Positions 44,497-53,317 of a DNA stretch of 64,000 nucleotides are shown in pieces (the first letter of the stretch is position 1; every line of letters begins with the position of its first letter). The position numbers and the translations under genes were made by a program. This stretch comes from an uncultured Clostridia bacterium. GTDB taxonomy: Bacteria; Bacillota; Clostridia; TANB77; CAG-508. The notes under the pieces were generated by a model. The model worked only from the letters and a program-made list of their open reading frames with translations, was not told the origin of the DNA and searched no databases. The stretch lies in assembly GCA_934167445.1 (NCBI GenBank), contig CAKPKJ010000005.1:113557-177556 (forward strand). Reading direction: 5' to 3'.

Positions 44497-46011
44497 ATGC
44501 TATTAAAAAATGTATTAACAAATATAGAAACAATCGAAACCAAGGGAAATCTTGCTATTGACGTTACTAACATTTCCTCTGACTCAAGATTAATAAAAGA
44601 AAACGGTTTTTTCTTTGCAATTACTGGTTATAAATTAAAAGGAACAGATTTTATAGAAAGTGCTATAAGAAATGGTGCAACTGCTATTGCAGTAGAATCT
44701 GATGTTGATTTAAATTCTTTAAATTATGAAAATATTACATTTATAAAAATGGATAATATAAGAAAAAAATTAGCTCTTTGTAGCTGTAATTTATATGATA
44801 ATCCTTCAAAAAAATTAAAAATTATTGGAGTTACTGGAACTAAAGGAAAAACCACTTCTACTTTTATGATTAAATCCATTTTGCAAAAACATGGATTTAA
44901 AGTTGGATTAATTGGTAGTATTGCTTGTTACATAAATGACCAAATGCTTGAAGTACTTGATAGAACTACACAAGAGAGTTATAAAATTCAAGAGTACTTA
45001 GATATGATGGTTAAAGAAAATGTTGATATTGTTATCTTAGAGGTTTCTTCACAAGCAATGAAAATGGATAGAGTTGTTGGTTGTGATTTTGATATTGCTT
45101 TATTTACAAATTTAAGCGAAGATCATATTAGTCCAAATGAACATCCTACAATGGAAGATTATTTTGAAGCCAAACTTTCTTTAATGAAATTATCCCCTAT
45201 TTGTGTAGTAAATGTGGATAATGATTATACCAAAAAGGTTCCAGAGTTGTTACCTGATAAAAAAATTATAACTTTTGGTGTTGAAAACAAAGCCGATATT
45301 ATGGCAAAAGATTTTGAATATACCAATCATTCTGTTGATTTTTCTTTAGTAACACCAGAATATACTAAAGATGTAACAGTTTCAATTCCTGGTAAGTATA
45401 TGGCATATAATGCTTTAGGTGCAATTACTGTTGCAAGATATTTTGGTGCAACATATGAAGATATAAAATCAGGTTTAAATCCATTTCACGTTTTCGGAAG
45501 AAGTGAAATGGTGCCTAATAAATTAGGTTATAAAATTATGATAGATTATGCACATACTCCTTCTAGCTTGGAATCCATCTTAAAAACTGTAAAACCATAT
45601 ACAAAAGGCAGAGTCATTTGTACCTGGGGTGTTGGTGGTGACAGAGATAGTGCTAAACGTCCTATAATGGGTAAAATTTCTGGAACTTTAGCTGACTTTA
45701 CAGTTCTTACATCAGACCAAGTTAGAACAGAGGATCCTAGAAAAATCTTATCTGATATTGAAGTTGGTCTAAAAAAATCTGGCGGAAACTATAAGATTAT
45801 TTTAAATAGAACAGAAGCTCTAAGATATGCTTTGCATATGATGAACAAAGATGATATTTTAGTTATTCCAGGTTTAGGTAATGATCTTTATATAGATTAT
45901 ATGGGAACTAAGTATCCTTATAATGAACGTATAGTTATTGCTGGTCTTATTGACGAAATGTTGGACCCTGAGCATAAAGAAATTGTTAAAACTAAAAATG
46001 AAATTTTTTAA
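44497..46011 (+). CDS. murE: UDP-N-acetylmuramyl-tripeptide synthetase
   Basis: 504-aa Mur ligase adding the third residue to UDP-MurNAc-L-Ala-D-Glu. Visible: DSRLIKENGFFFAITG (N-terminal domain), ATP loop GVTGTKGKTTSTFM, EVSSQAMKMDRVVG with catalytic Glu and carbamoylated-Lys region, HTPSSLESIL and GVGGDRDSAKRPIMG. The amino-acid selecting motif, DNPR in DAP-type enzymes, reads DQVR (in TSDQVRTEDP). The neighbouring dapF suggests meso-DAP is still the substrate. TTAGGAGGCAAAAATT precedes the ATG. Confidence 0.9.
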   Translation: MLLKNVLTNIETIETKGNLAIDVTNISSDSRLIKENGFFFAITGYKLKGTDFIESAIRNGATAIAVESDVDLNSLNYENITFIKMDNIRKKLALCSCNLYDNPSKKLKIIGVTGTKGKTTSTFMIKSILQKHGFKVGLIGSIACYINDQMLEVLDRTTQESYKIQEYLDMMVKENVDIVILEVSSQAMKMDRVVGCDFDIALFTNLSEDHISPNEHPTMEDYFEAKLSLMKLSPICVVNVDNDYTKKVPELLPDKKIITFGVENKADIMAKDFEYTNHSVDFSLVTPEYTKDVTVSIPGKYMAYNALGAITVARYFGATYEDIKSGLNPFHVFGRSEMVPNKLGYKIMIDYAHTPSSLESILKTVKPYTKGRVICTWGVGGDRDSAKRPIMGKISGTLADFTVLTSDQVRTEDPRKILSDIEVGLKKSGGNYKIILNRTEALRYALHMMNKDDILVIPGLGNDLYIDYMGTKYPYNERIVIAGLIDEMLDPEHKEIVKTKNEIF

Positions 46012-46017
46012 AAATAA

Positions 46018-46044
46018 AACTTGGAATGTATTGCATTCCAGGTT
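46018..46044. terminator. Bidirectional terminator murE / dapF
   Basis: AACTTGGAATG and CATTCCAGGTT pair around TATTG, with a T-run on plus. Confidence 0.8.
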
Positions 46045-46049
46045 TTTAT

Positions 46050-46889
46050 TTATATTTCTATAGTTCCATCAAACACTTTTGTAGCAATTCCTTTCATATA
46101 AACATTATTATCTTGCTCATTCCAATCTATTTCTAATTCTCCGCCTTGTAACAATACTTTTACTTTTCTTTTTGTTAAATTGTTGGTGACCCCTGCAATA
46201 ACAGCTGCACAACTTCCCGTACCACAAGCTAAAGTTTCTCTGCTTCCTCTTTCCCATACCCTTACTTTTATTAGGTTTTTATCTAGAATTTGTACAAATT
46301 CTACATTGGTCTTTTGTGGAAAATATTTATAATTTTCTATAATTGGTCCAATTTTATCTATTTGAATATTATCAACATTTTCAACAAATATTACAGCATG
46401 TGGATTTCCAATAGATATATTAATTGTCTCTATTTTATTATCTAAAATTTCAAGTTCTGTTTTTCCCCACACTTTAGGTTGCCCCATATTTACGACATAT
46501 TCATCTATTTCTTCATTATTTATTCCAGTAAAATATTTTTCTCTTTTTATCTCCTTTATTCCTGCCAATGTTTCTATTTTTAAAATTTCTCCTTTTGCTA
46601 AACTGTTATCATATATGTATTTTGCAAAAGCTCTAATTCCGTTTCCACACATTTCTGCTTCTGTTCCATCACTATTAAATATTCTCATTTTAAAATCAGC
46701 AACTGTACTTGAATCTAAAAATATAACTCCATCTCCTCCAATTCCAAAGTGTCTATCACTTAAGTACCTGACTAAGGCTCCTAAACTGTACCTTGTAAAA
46801 ATTTCTTTTAAGTCTTTATTTTTAATTGCATCTATATAAATATAATCATTTCCTAATCCATGCATTTTGGTAAATTGTATTTTGCTCAT
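46050..46889 (-). CDS. dapF: Diaminopimelate epimerase
   Basis: 279-aa enzyme converting LL- to meso-diaminopimelate for lysine and peptidoglycan. KMHGLGNDYIYID opens the fold; the two catalytic Cys are in AEMCGNGIRAFAKY and ETLACGTGSCAAV; SIGNPHAVIFV lies between. Length is standard. It is convergent with murE, and the two together support a DAP-type wall. An AAGGAAGATATA site precedes the ATG. Confidence 0.95.
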   Translation of the reverse strand: MSKIQFTKMHGLGNDYIYIDAIKNKDLKEIFTRYSLGALVRYLSDRHFGIGGDGVIFLDSSTVADFKMRIFNSDGTEAEMCGNGIRAFAKYIYDNSLAKGEILKIETLAGIKEIKREKYFTGINNEEIDEYVVNMGQPKVWGKTELEILDNKIETINISIGNPHAVIFVENVDNIQIDKIGPIIENYKYFPQKTNVEFVQILDKNLIKVRVWERGSRETLACGTGSCAAVIAGVTNNLTKRKVKVLLQGGELEIDWNEQDNNVYMKGIATKVFDGTIEI

Positions 46890-47031
46890 ATATCTTCCTT
46901 CCTTTTTTGTTTTTTATATTTTATTCAATTATTTTATGTTTCGTGATTATTTAATTTTTTGATTATTTTATTTCTTTTAAGAATTTTTTATTATATAATG
47001 TATTCTGATAATTACTAAGGATGGTGATTGT

Positions 47032-47715
47032 ATGAATTTTTTTAAAAAGTTATTTGTTTTTTTAATTATTATAATATTGATTGTGCTAGCCATTTGCTCA
47101 ATAATTGGTTATACCACTTACAACAAAGCTTTAACTGAAGATTCGTTGAATTCGAGAATTGATAAAATAACCTCAAAAGAGCATTATACCAAATTTGAAG
47201 ATTTGTCAAAAACTTATGTTAATGCTGTTGTTGCAGCTGAAGACCACAGATTTTATGAGCATGGAGCCTTAGACCCAATTGGAATTTGTAGAGCTATTTG
47301 GTCTAACTTTAAAGCTAAAGAACTTCAAGAAGGTGGTAGCACAATAACTCAACAAGTTGCTAAAAATGTTGTTTTCTCTCAGGATTTCAGCTTTGAAAGA
47401 AAATTAGGTGAAGCTTTTGCTGCTTTTGATATAGAGAAAAACTTCACTAAGAGTGACATTTTGGAAATATATGCAAATACGTGCTATTTTGGAGATGGCT
47501 ATTATGGTATTTATGATGCTAGTTATGGATATTATAAAAAAAGTCCTAAAGATTTAACTCTTTCAGAAGCATCAATGCTAGCAGGTATTCCAAATGCTCC
47601 TTCTGTATACTCTCCAAATGTTAATCCTACTTTAGCTAAACAGCGTCAAAAATATGTATTAAATAAAATGGTCAAATATGGTTATATATCAAAATCTGAT
47701 ACCAATAATATTTAA
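47032..47715 (+). CDS. Monofunctional GT51 peptidoglycan glycosyltransferase
   Basis: 227-aa membrane enzyme polymerising lipid II into glycan strands. N-terminal anchor (LFVFLIIIILIVLAICSIIGY), then motif 1 with catalytic Glu in VAAEDHRFYEHGALDPIGI, motif 2 GGSTITQQVAKN, motif 3 KLGEAFAAFDIEKNFTKSDILEIYAN and the later LAGIPNAPSVYSP. No transpeptidase domain follows, so it is monofunctional (MtgA-like). GGATGGTGATTGT lies before the ATG. Confidence 0.93.
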   Translation: MNFFKKLFVFLIIIILIVLAICSIIGYTTYNKALTEDSLNSRIDKITSKEHYTKFEDLSKTYVNAVVAAEDHRFYEHGALDPIGICRAIWSNFKAKELQEGGSTITQQVAKNVVFSQDFSFERKLGEAFAAFDIEKNFTKSDILEIYANTCYFGDGYYGIYDASYGYYKKSPKDLTLSEASMLAGIPNAPSVYSPNVNPTLAKQRQKYVLNKMVKYGYISKSDTNNI

Positions 47716-47720
47716 ATTTC

Positions 47721-47762
47721 ATATCCTCTTAGAATAGTAAATATGCTATTTTTTGAGGATAT
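47721..47762 (+). terminator. Terminator of the GT51 gene
   Basis: ATATCCTC and GAGGATAT form the stem, followed by TTTTTAT. Confidence 0.75.
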
Positions 47763-47936
47763 TTTTATACCTATGAATATTTTTAGCTTCATTTAGGTAT
47801 AACTAATAGTGTTAGTTTGCTTTTTCTCTTTATTTTCTTTTTTCCTTTATTAACTGTGCTTTTTATGATTTTTGCAACTCTTTTTGTTTGTTTTTTCTTG
47901 CATTATTAATATGTTTAATTAATCTTCCAAGGTTGG

Positions 47937-47962
47937 TATACTATTACTTATACTTAAGTAAT
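47937..47962 (+). promoter_or_regulatory. -10 and palindromic operator of the XRE gene
   Basis: TATACT (47937-47942) is directly followed by the perfect palindrome ATTACTTA-TACT-TAAGTAAT (47943-47962), between the -10 and the ribosome-binding site. Likely an autoregulatory operator. Confidence 0.65.
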
Positions 47963-47978
47963 TTTGGAGGGGGAAAAT

Positions 47979-48320
47979 ATGGACTCTGTTTCTAAATCAG
48001 ATATTGATAAAAATTGGAGTAAGATTTTGAAGGATTCTAGGTTAAAAGCTAACCTAACTCAAGAGCAATTAGCAGAAAAAATTGGAATTTCAGTTAAATA
48101 TATTTCAAGAATAGAAACCGGAAAAAGCGGAATAAAAACTCAGACTTTAATTAAATATATTAACCTTTTAGGTATTACTCCAAATGTATTTTACAAATCA
48201 TTTGTTGACAATTCAGAGATTATGTCTAACATTAGATTGTCTGAGAAAATTGAAACTTTGTCTGAAGATAAAAAAGAATTTATTTCTAATGTTATAGATG
48301 AATTAAAACATATAAAATAA
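47979..48320 (+). CDS. XRE-family regulator
   Basis: 113-aa protein: HTH in LKDSRLKANLTQEQLAEKIGISVKYISRIETGKSG and a helical tail (EKIETLSEDKKEFISNVIDEL). Same layout as the regulator inside the tRNA-fMet element (30876). GGAGGGGG precedes the ATG; the upstream TTG extension runs through this site and is rejected. Stand-alone gene, probably autoregulated. Confidence 0.88.
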   Translation: MDSVSKSDIDKNWSKILKDSRLKANLTQEQLAEKIGISVKYISRIETGKSGIKTQTLIKYINLLGITPNVFYKSFVDNSEIMSNIRLSEKIETLSEDKKEFISNVIDELKHIK

Positions 48321-48326
48321 TAAAAT

Positions 48327-48467
48327 AACAATATATATAATTTTCTTTATGCCTTGTGTGTCGCAATCTCCATCTACAAGCTGTACTGGTATGTCGATTG
48401 CTCCAATCGCACTCGCACAGCTCGTTTGGTCGCTTACGCGGCATTGCATAAAATTATATATATTGTT
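48327..48467. mobile_element. MITE-like element with 18-bp terminal inverted repeats
   Basis: Perfect 18-bp arms AACAATATATATAATTTT (48327-48344) and its complement (48450-48467) flank a core of ~105 bp that is far richer in G+C than the surroundings and internally complementary (ATGCC ... GGCAT just inside the arms). Short ORFs through the core on both strands do not look like proteins. No transposase nearby. Confidence 0.65.
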
Positions 48468-48507
48468 TTTTATTTTTATTTATATTTGTATTTATTTTAC
48501 ATACTTT

Positions 48508-49902
48508 CTATTCTTTCCAAAAAGCTTTGTATGTTTCATAAGCAGAATATACATCATATTTACTTGTAACTTCATATGGAGCATGCATTGATAGTACTGG
48601 AACGCCACAGTCTATTACATCGGCACCTTTATTAGCAATAATATATGCGATTGTTCCTCCACCACCAACATCAACTTTTCCTAGTTCTGCAACTTGATAT
48701 CTTATATCATTTTTTTCTAATATATTTCTTACCCAAGCTACATATTCTGCATTTGCATCAGAAGCACCAGATTTTCCTCTTGCTCCTGTGTATTTATTTA
48801 AGCTAATTCCTTTTCCTAAAAAACCTGCATTTGTTTTATCAGATACAGACGCATACATTGGGTCAAATCCTGCATCAACATCTGATGATAACATTTTAGA
48901 AAAACAAAATACTTTGTCTAATAAGTTTGGTCTATTTACTCCTAATTTATTTAAAATTTCAGAAATAAAGAAGTCAAACATATGTGATTCCATACCTGTA
49001 TTTCCCATGCTTCCAATTTCTTCTTTGTCTGACAAAATACATACAGCAGTGTTTTTTACATTATCTAATTCCATCATTGCTTGAAGAGATGTATATGCAC
49101 AAACTTTGTCATCTTGACCATATGCAGCAATCATACTACCATCTAGTCCTAAGGTTCTTGCCTTAAATGCTGGAACTAATTCTATTTCTGCACTTGTTAG
49201 ATCTTCTTCTGTGATTCCATATTTTTGATTTAATAAATTTAAAATATTTAATTTAACTCTGTCTGTCCCTTTAGCATCATTATATGGCATACTTCCAACT
49301 AAAAGATTTAAATCTTCACCATCTATACCATTTTTCAATTTCTTCTCCATTTGTTCTTGAGCTAAATGTGGTAATAAATCTGTAATTGTAAATATAGGAT
49401 CTGCTTCATCTTCTCCTATATTGATTTCAACCTTTTCTCCATTTGTTTTTGCTATAACTCCATGTATACTAAGTGGTATAGCTGTCCATTGATATTTTTT
49501 TATTCCACCATAATAATGTGTTTTAAAATATGCAAAACCTGTATCTTCATATAATGGGTTTGGTTTTAAATCCAATCTTGGAGAATCCACGTGTGAACCG
49601 ATTATATGAATACCGTTTTCAATTGAATTTTCTCCTATAATTGCTAAATACATACTTTTTTCTCTATTTACAAAATATATTTTGTCCCCTGGTTTTAATG
49701 TTTCAAATTCCATTATGTCTCTATATCCATTGTTATTTGCTAATTCTCTTGCTCTTTTTATAAATTCTCTTTCTGTTTTTGCTCTATTTAAGAAATTCAT
49801 ATACTTTGTTGATATATCTTCTATCTTGTTTCTTTTCTCTGAGTCTACAGTTTCCCATCCACTTTTATTGTTTTTAAAAAGTTTTTCTTTTAATTCTTCC
49901 AT
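48508..49902 (-). CDS. M18-family aminopeptidase
   Basis: 464-aa zinc aminopeptidase, trimming acidic or neutral N-terminal residues in the cytosol. Metal ligands and catalytic residues lie in IIGSHVDSPRLDLKP (His, Asp), DDKVCAYTSLQAM (Asp), CILSDKEEIGSMG (Glu-Glu), SSDVDAGFDP (Asp) and, at the C-terminus, VLSMHAPYEV (His). This set is that of ApeB/M18. I start at the ATG after ACGAGGAGGATAAGA; the ten-residue extension from 49932 lacks a site. Confidence 0.9.
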   Translation of the reverse strand: MEELKEKLFKNNKSGWETVDSEKRNKIEDISTKYMNFLNRAKTEREFIKRARELANNNGYRDIMEFETLKPGDKIYFVNREKSMYLAIIGENSIENGIHIIGSHVDSPRLDLKPNPLYEDTGFAYFKTHYYGGIKKYQWTAIPLSIHGVIAKTNGEKVEINIGEDEADPIFTITDLLPHLAQEQMEKKLKNGIDGEDLNLLVGSMPYNDAKGTDRVKLNILNLLNQKYGITEEDLTSAEIELVPAFKARTLGLDGSMIAAYGQDDKVCAYTSLQAMMELDNVKNTAVCILSDKEEIGSMGNTGMESHMFDFFISEILNKLGVNRPNLLDKVFCFSKMLSSDVDAGFDPMYASVSDKTNAGFLGKGISLNKYTGARGKSGASDANAEYVAWVRNILEKNDIRYQVAELGKVDVGGGGTIAYIIANKGADVIDCGVPVLSMHAPYEVTSKYDVYSAYETYKAFWKE

Positions 49903-49994
49903 TCTTATCCTCCTCGTATAATATATTTTCATAGTTAGTATATCATTATATTTTTTATTTTACCACTATTTTTTACAATTATTCTTGTTTTGTG

Positions 49995-50110
49995 TTGACT
50001 TGTCTATGTTTTTTTGCTACAATGCTTGTAGAATAAATCATATATTTATATGTTTATTTTTTGTTTATTGAACTAGATTTCTTCGAAACGAGCAAATCTA
50101 GTTCTATTTT
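49995..50110 (+). ncRNA. Promoter and short terminated leader RNA
   Basis: TTGACT (49995-50000), 17-bp spacer, TACAAT (50018-50023), then about 45 bp later a perfect 11-bp stem GAACTAGATTT/AAATCTAGTTC and TATTTTATT. This predicts an ~80-nt RNA or an attenuator. A second promoter-like pair (TTGTAT, 16 bp, TATAAT near 50139) could drive the downstream gene. Confidence 0.5.
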
Positions 50111-50216
50111 ATTGTATATTTGTAAATTTGTGGTATAATAAATTATATACTTTTTTATCAGGCAAAAAGCCTGTTTATATAGTAACTATTGTTTTCTTTA
50201 TCAAAGGAGAAACATA

Positions 50217-50492
50217 ATGACAGAAAACAAAATTGTTCCAAGCAAGCAATTGCTTCTTGAGCTTTTTCATAACTTGAAAGACTTGAATCCTCACTATCGC
50301 CTTTGGCTTGCTTTTAGCGATCTTTCTCGTGATGAGCCTACCCCTTTTGCATCTGCTTGGTTTGAGACCTACGAATATAACTTTGATGAATTAAAATGCC
50401 CAGAGCATTATTCGTATGATCCAGAGCAACATCTGTTCTTAGTTGATGGGCAGGAACTTGTTTATCTTCGTACATTAAAAGACAACAATTAG
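50217..50492 (+). CDS. Hypothetical acidic 91-aa protein
   Basis: Starts MTENKIVPSKQLLLELFHNL after a good AAAGGAG site and ends before a strong terminator. It is soluble-looking, rich in aromatics (HYRLWLAFSDLSRDE, PFASAWFETYEYNF). Its G+C content and codon use (CTT, CGC, GCC) are higher than neighbours, hinting at transfer. No family recognised. Confidence 0.7.
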   Translation: MTENKIVPSKQLLLELFHNLKDLNPHYRLWLAFSDLSRDEPTPFASAWFETYEYNFDELKCPEHYSYDPEQHLFLVDGQELVYLRTLKDNN

Positions 50493-50498
50493 TTGCAA

Positions 50499-50525
50499 CA
50501 GGATAAGGTTAATTCCTTGTCCTGT
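50499..50525 (+). terminator. Terminator of the 91-aa gene
   Basis: ACAGGATAAGG and CCTTGTCCTGT pair (one G-T), then TTTATTTTG. Confidence 0.8.
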
Positions 50526-50605
50526 TTTATTTTGCAAAAATATTTTTTCTATTGCCTTTTCTTTTTTATTATGAAATAATATATTCATAATAAAGGGGGT
50601 TTTTT

Positions 50606-52310
50606 ATGAAAAAGTATCTAAAATTATTATTGATATTTATATCTTTTCTACTATTTTTTAGTATTCCTAAAAATGTAGAGGCTAATTCTATTGATAAAAT
50701 TTCAATGGATATTTATATTGATTCATTCGGAAATGCTTCTGTAACTGAAATCTGGAATTGTTATTCTAACCAAGGAACAGAAGTATACCATCCTTACTAT
50801 AATTTAGGTAAATCAGAAATTAGTAATTTATCAGTCTCTGAAGGTAATACTCCTTATACAAAGCTTTCATCTTGGGATACGTCTGGTTCCCTTTCAGATA
50901 AGGCATATAAATGCGGTATTAATAAAATTTCTAATGGAGTTGAATTATGTTGGGGAATTAGTTCTTATAGTTCACACACATACACTGTAAAATATAACAT
51001 AAGTAATTTTATTGCTGATTTAAATGATTCACAAATGCTTTATTGGACATTTATTCCTTATGATTTTTCGAATAGTATTGGTGATGTTGATATAAAAATC
51101 CATACTGATTCTAGGATTTCTGATTCAGTTGGAGTATGGGGATATGGAAATTATGGTGGTACAGCATATGTATATGACGGTTGTATCGAAATGAATTCAG
51201 ATGGTTCTTTATCTCAAGATGAATATATAACAATGCTTGTTCAATTTCCAAGTAATACTTTTACTGTTTCTGATAATACTATAAACCAAAATTTTAATTA
51301 TTATTTGGATATGGCAAATAATGGAGCAACCAAATATACTAATAGCTCTTTAAATGTTTCTGAAATTATTTCTATTATTATGTTTTTGTTAATTACTAGC
51401 ACATTAGTTGTCAGTACTATAAAAATTTCAAAAACGTCTTCTGGTGGGTTAAAATTTGGAAGAGAAGGCAAGAAAATTCCTAAAGATGTTCCTTATTTTA
51501 GAGATATTCCTTTTGATATCAATTTAATTGAAGCTAACTATATTGCTTTTAATTATAAGATTTCAAAAAAAGATTCTAATATTATAGGAGCAATTTTATT
51601 AAAATGGTTAAAAGATGATATTATTAAAATTGAAACTACACAAACCTCTGGAATTTTCGGTGAAAAAACTACTTGTTCTTTAATATTAAATGCAGAAACT
51701 TCTGTTAAAAATATAAAAGATGAAGTTGAACAAAAATTATTTAATATGCTGTTTATAGCTAGTAAAAATGGAATTTTAGAGCAAAATGAATTTAAAAACT
51801 GGTGTAACATTAACTTTGAGAAATTGAACAGTTGGTTAACAACTGTAACGAAAACTGGTAGAAAGGAATTAGTTTCACAAGGTTTTATTAATTATTACAA
51901 AAAAAGTCATATGAATTTTTTCAATCCATATGTGTATGAGGCAACCTCTAAACTAAAAGAAAAAGCATTGCAACTTGCCGGCTTAAAAAGATTTTTACTT
52001 GATTACACTTTAATAAAAGATAAACAACCTCTTGAAGTAAAACTACTTGAAGATTATCTGGTTTATGCTCAAATGATGGGAATTGCAAAGACTGTTTCAA
52101 AACAATTTAGCGACTTATATCCTGATGTGTTTGAACAATCTCACTTTTCTTCATATAGTGATATTTTACTTATAAATTCATACGCATCTTCTGGAATTTC
52201 CTCATATGAAAAAGCTCAAAATTATTCATCTGGCGGAGGAGGATTTTCGTCAGGCGGAGGCGGAGGCGGTTCCTTCGGTGGAGGCGGTGGCCGGTGGTGG
52301 CTTCCGTTAA
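50606..52310 (+). CDS. DUF2207 membrane protein ending through a CGG +1 shift
   Basis: Read as 50606-52291, skip the C at 52292, then 52293-52310, giving 567 aa. Signal peptide (LKLLLIFISFLLFFSIPKNVEA), extracellular DUF2207 domain (MDIYIDSFGNASVTEIW ... NSIGDVDIKIHTD), membrane helix (IISIIMFLLITSTLVV), cytoplasmic helical domain, and a C-terminal Gly-rich tail. Family members end in a Gly run closing with Phe; with the shift the tail is GGGGGGGGFR and stop. In the zero frame CGG leads into RWWLPLNQTYAPFF and on for about 35 residues to just before tRNA-Pro, which is clearly not family sequence. Confidence 0.85.
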
Positions 52311-52414
52311 ATCAGACCTATGCCCCATTTTTTCAATTTTTTTGTTCCAAACTATTGCAAAGCGTTACAAAATGTGCTATTATATATAAGCGTTAGTGAT
52401 TATCAAGTCTAAAT

Positions 52415-52490
52415 CGAGGTGTAGCGCAGTTGGTAGCGCGCGTGGTTTGGGACCATGAGGTCGCAGGTTCGATCCCTGTCACCTCGACCA
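52415..52490 (+). tRNA. tRNA-Pro (TGG)
   Basis: 76-nt cloverleaf with anticodon TGG in GTTTGGGAC, acceptor CGAGGTG/CACCTCG, GTTCGATCC T-arm and encoded CCA. Confidence 0.94.
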
Positions 52491-52546
52491 TATAAAAAGA
52501 ACTACGTAAAAGAGCTACTGCTAGTAAGTGGTTCTTTTTTATTTTT

Positions 52547-52623
52547 GCACCAGTAGCTTAGTTGGATAGAGTACTCGGCTACGAACCGAGAGGTCGGGGG
52601 TTCGAATCCCTCCTGGTGCACCA
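52547..52623 (+). tRNA. tRNA-Arg (ACG)
   Basis: 77-nt cloverleaf with anticodon ACG in CTACGAA, acceptor GCACCAG/CTGGTGC and encoded CCA. After A-to-I editing it reads CGT, CGC and CGA but not CGG, which matters for the CGG frameshift proposal. Confidence 0.94.
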
Positions 52624-52632
52624 TAAACGAAA

Positions 52633-52671
52633 AGTCATACAAATATTGAAATATCAATGTTTTGTATGACT
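52633..52671 (+). terminator. tRNA-Arg(ACG) terminator, duplicated element
   Basis: AGTCATACAA and TTGTATGACT pair, then a T-run; nearly identical to the terminator after tRNA-Arg(TCT) at 44009. Confidence 0.8.
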
Positions 52672-52854
52672 TTTTTGTAGTTTTATTTGTATATATTATA
52701 AACTAAATAAAATTTGCAACTTAACATAATTTATGTTATAATATGTATGTACAGATTATTCTGTTTTTAACTATTACACTAATTAGTGTAGAGGATTATT
52801 CTTCTAACTTCTTAGTTTTACATATATTTTTCACATCGATTTTAGGAGGATAAA

Positions 52855-53208
52855 ATGGAACTTACAAACGAGGATATATCTTTGATTCTTGGAATTGTAG
52901 CTTCTGCGATTATACTTTTTGGAGTGATATTTATCATTTCACGAAGACGACATTCTAGTGGTATTGCTTCTTTGTTTTCATCTTGTATCTCATTAATTCT
53001 TACATCTGGAATTGCTGCAATTTTATTATTTGTTGCCTTTGCTTTTACCCCTACTGATTGGATTTCATTGGTTACTGGAGTTTTTTGTTTATTAATAGCA
53101 TTTGATTCTTGTATCATTTTTTCAGATATGGTAGGCGACTTATATCAAGTATTACTTGATGCAACATTTAATCACCAGGCAATGTTAGATTATTTTGAGA
53201 ATCAATAA
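52855..53208 (+). CDS. Hypothetical membrane protein
   Basis: 117-aa protein with three hydrophobic segments (SLILGIVASAIILFGVIFII; SCISLILTSGIAAILLFVAF; WISLVTGVFCLLIAFDSCII) and a short polar C-terminus. TTAGGAGG precedes the ATG. Flanked by tRNA genes and a terminator, it is a single-gene unit. No recognised domain. Confidence 0.7.
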   Translation: MELTNEDISLILGIVASAIILFGVIFIISRRRHSSGIASLFSSCISLILTSGIAAILLFVAFAFTPTDWISLVTGVFCLLIAFDSCIIFSDMVGDLYQVLLDATFNHQAMLDYFENQ

Positions 53209-53214
53209 GTTCCT

Positions 53215-53240
53215 AGCCAACTTTTTAATAAAAGTTGGCT
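53215..53240 (+). terminator. Terminator
   Basis: AGCCAAC and GTTGGCT around an AT loop, followed by TTATTTTTTT. Confidence 0.8.
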
Positions 53241-53317
53241 TTATTTTTTTATAATTTATTGCTTTCTTTTATATCTTTGATATAATTAGTCCATAATAAA
53301 ATGCAAGGGGGCATATT

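Noticed and set aside
48349..48591. ORFs through the GC-rich core (for example one starting MPCVSQSPSTSCTG)
   Set aside because: They lie inside the inverted-repeat element, lack ribosome-binding sites and run into the convergent aminopeptidase gene; open frames here follow from composition.
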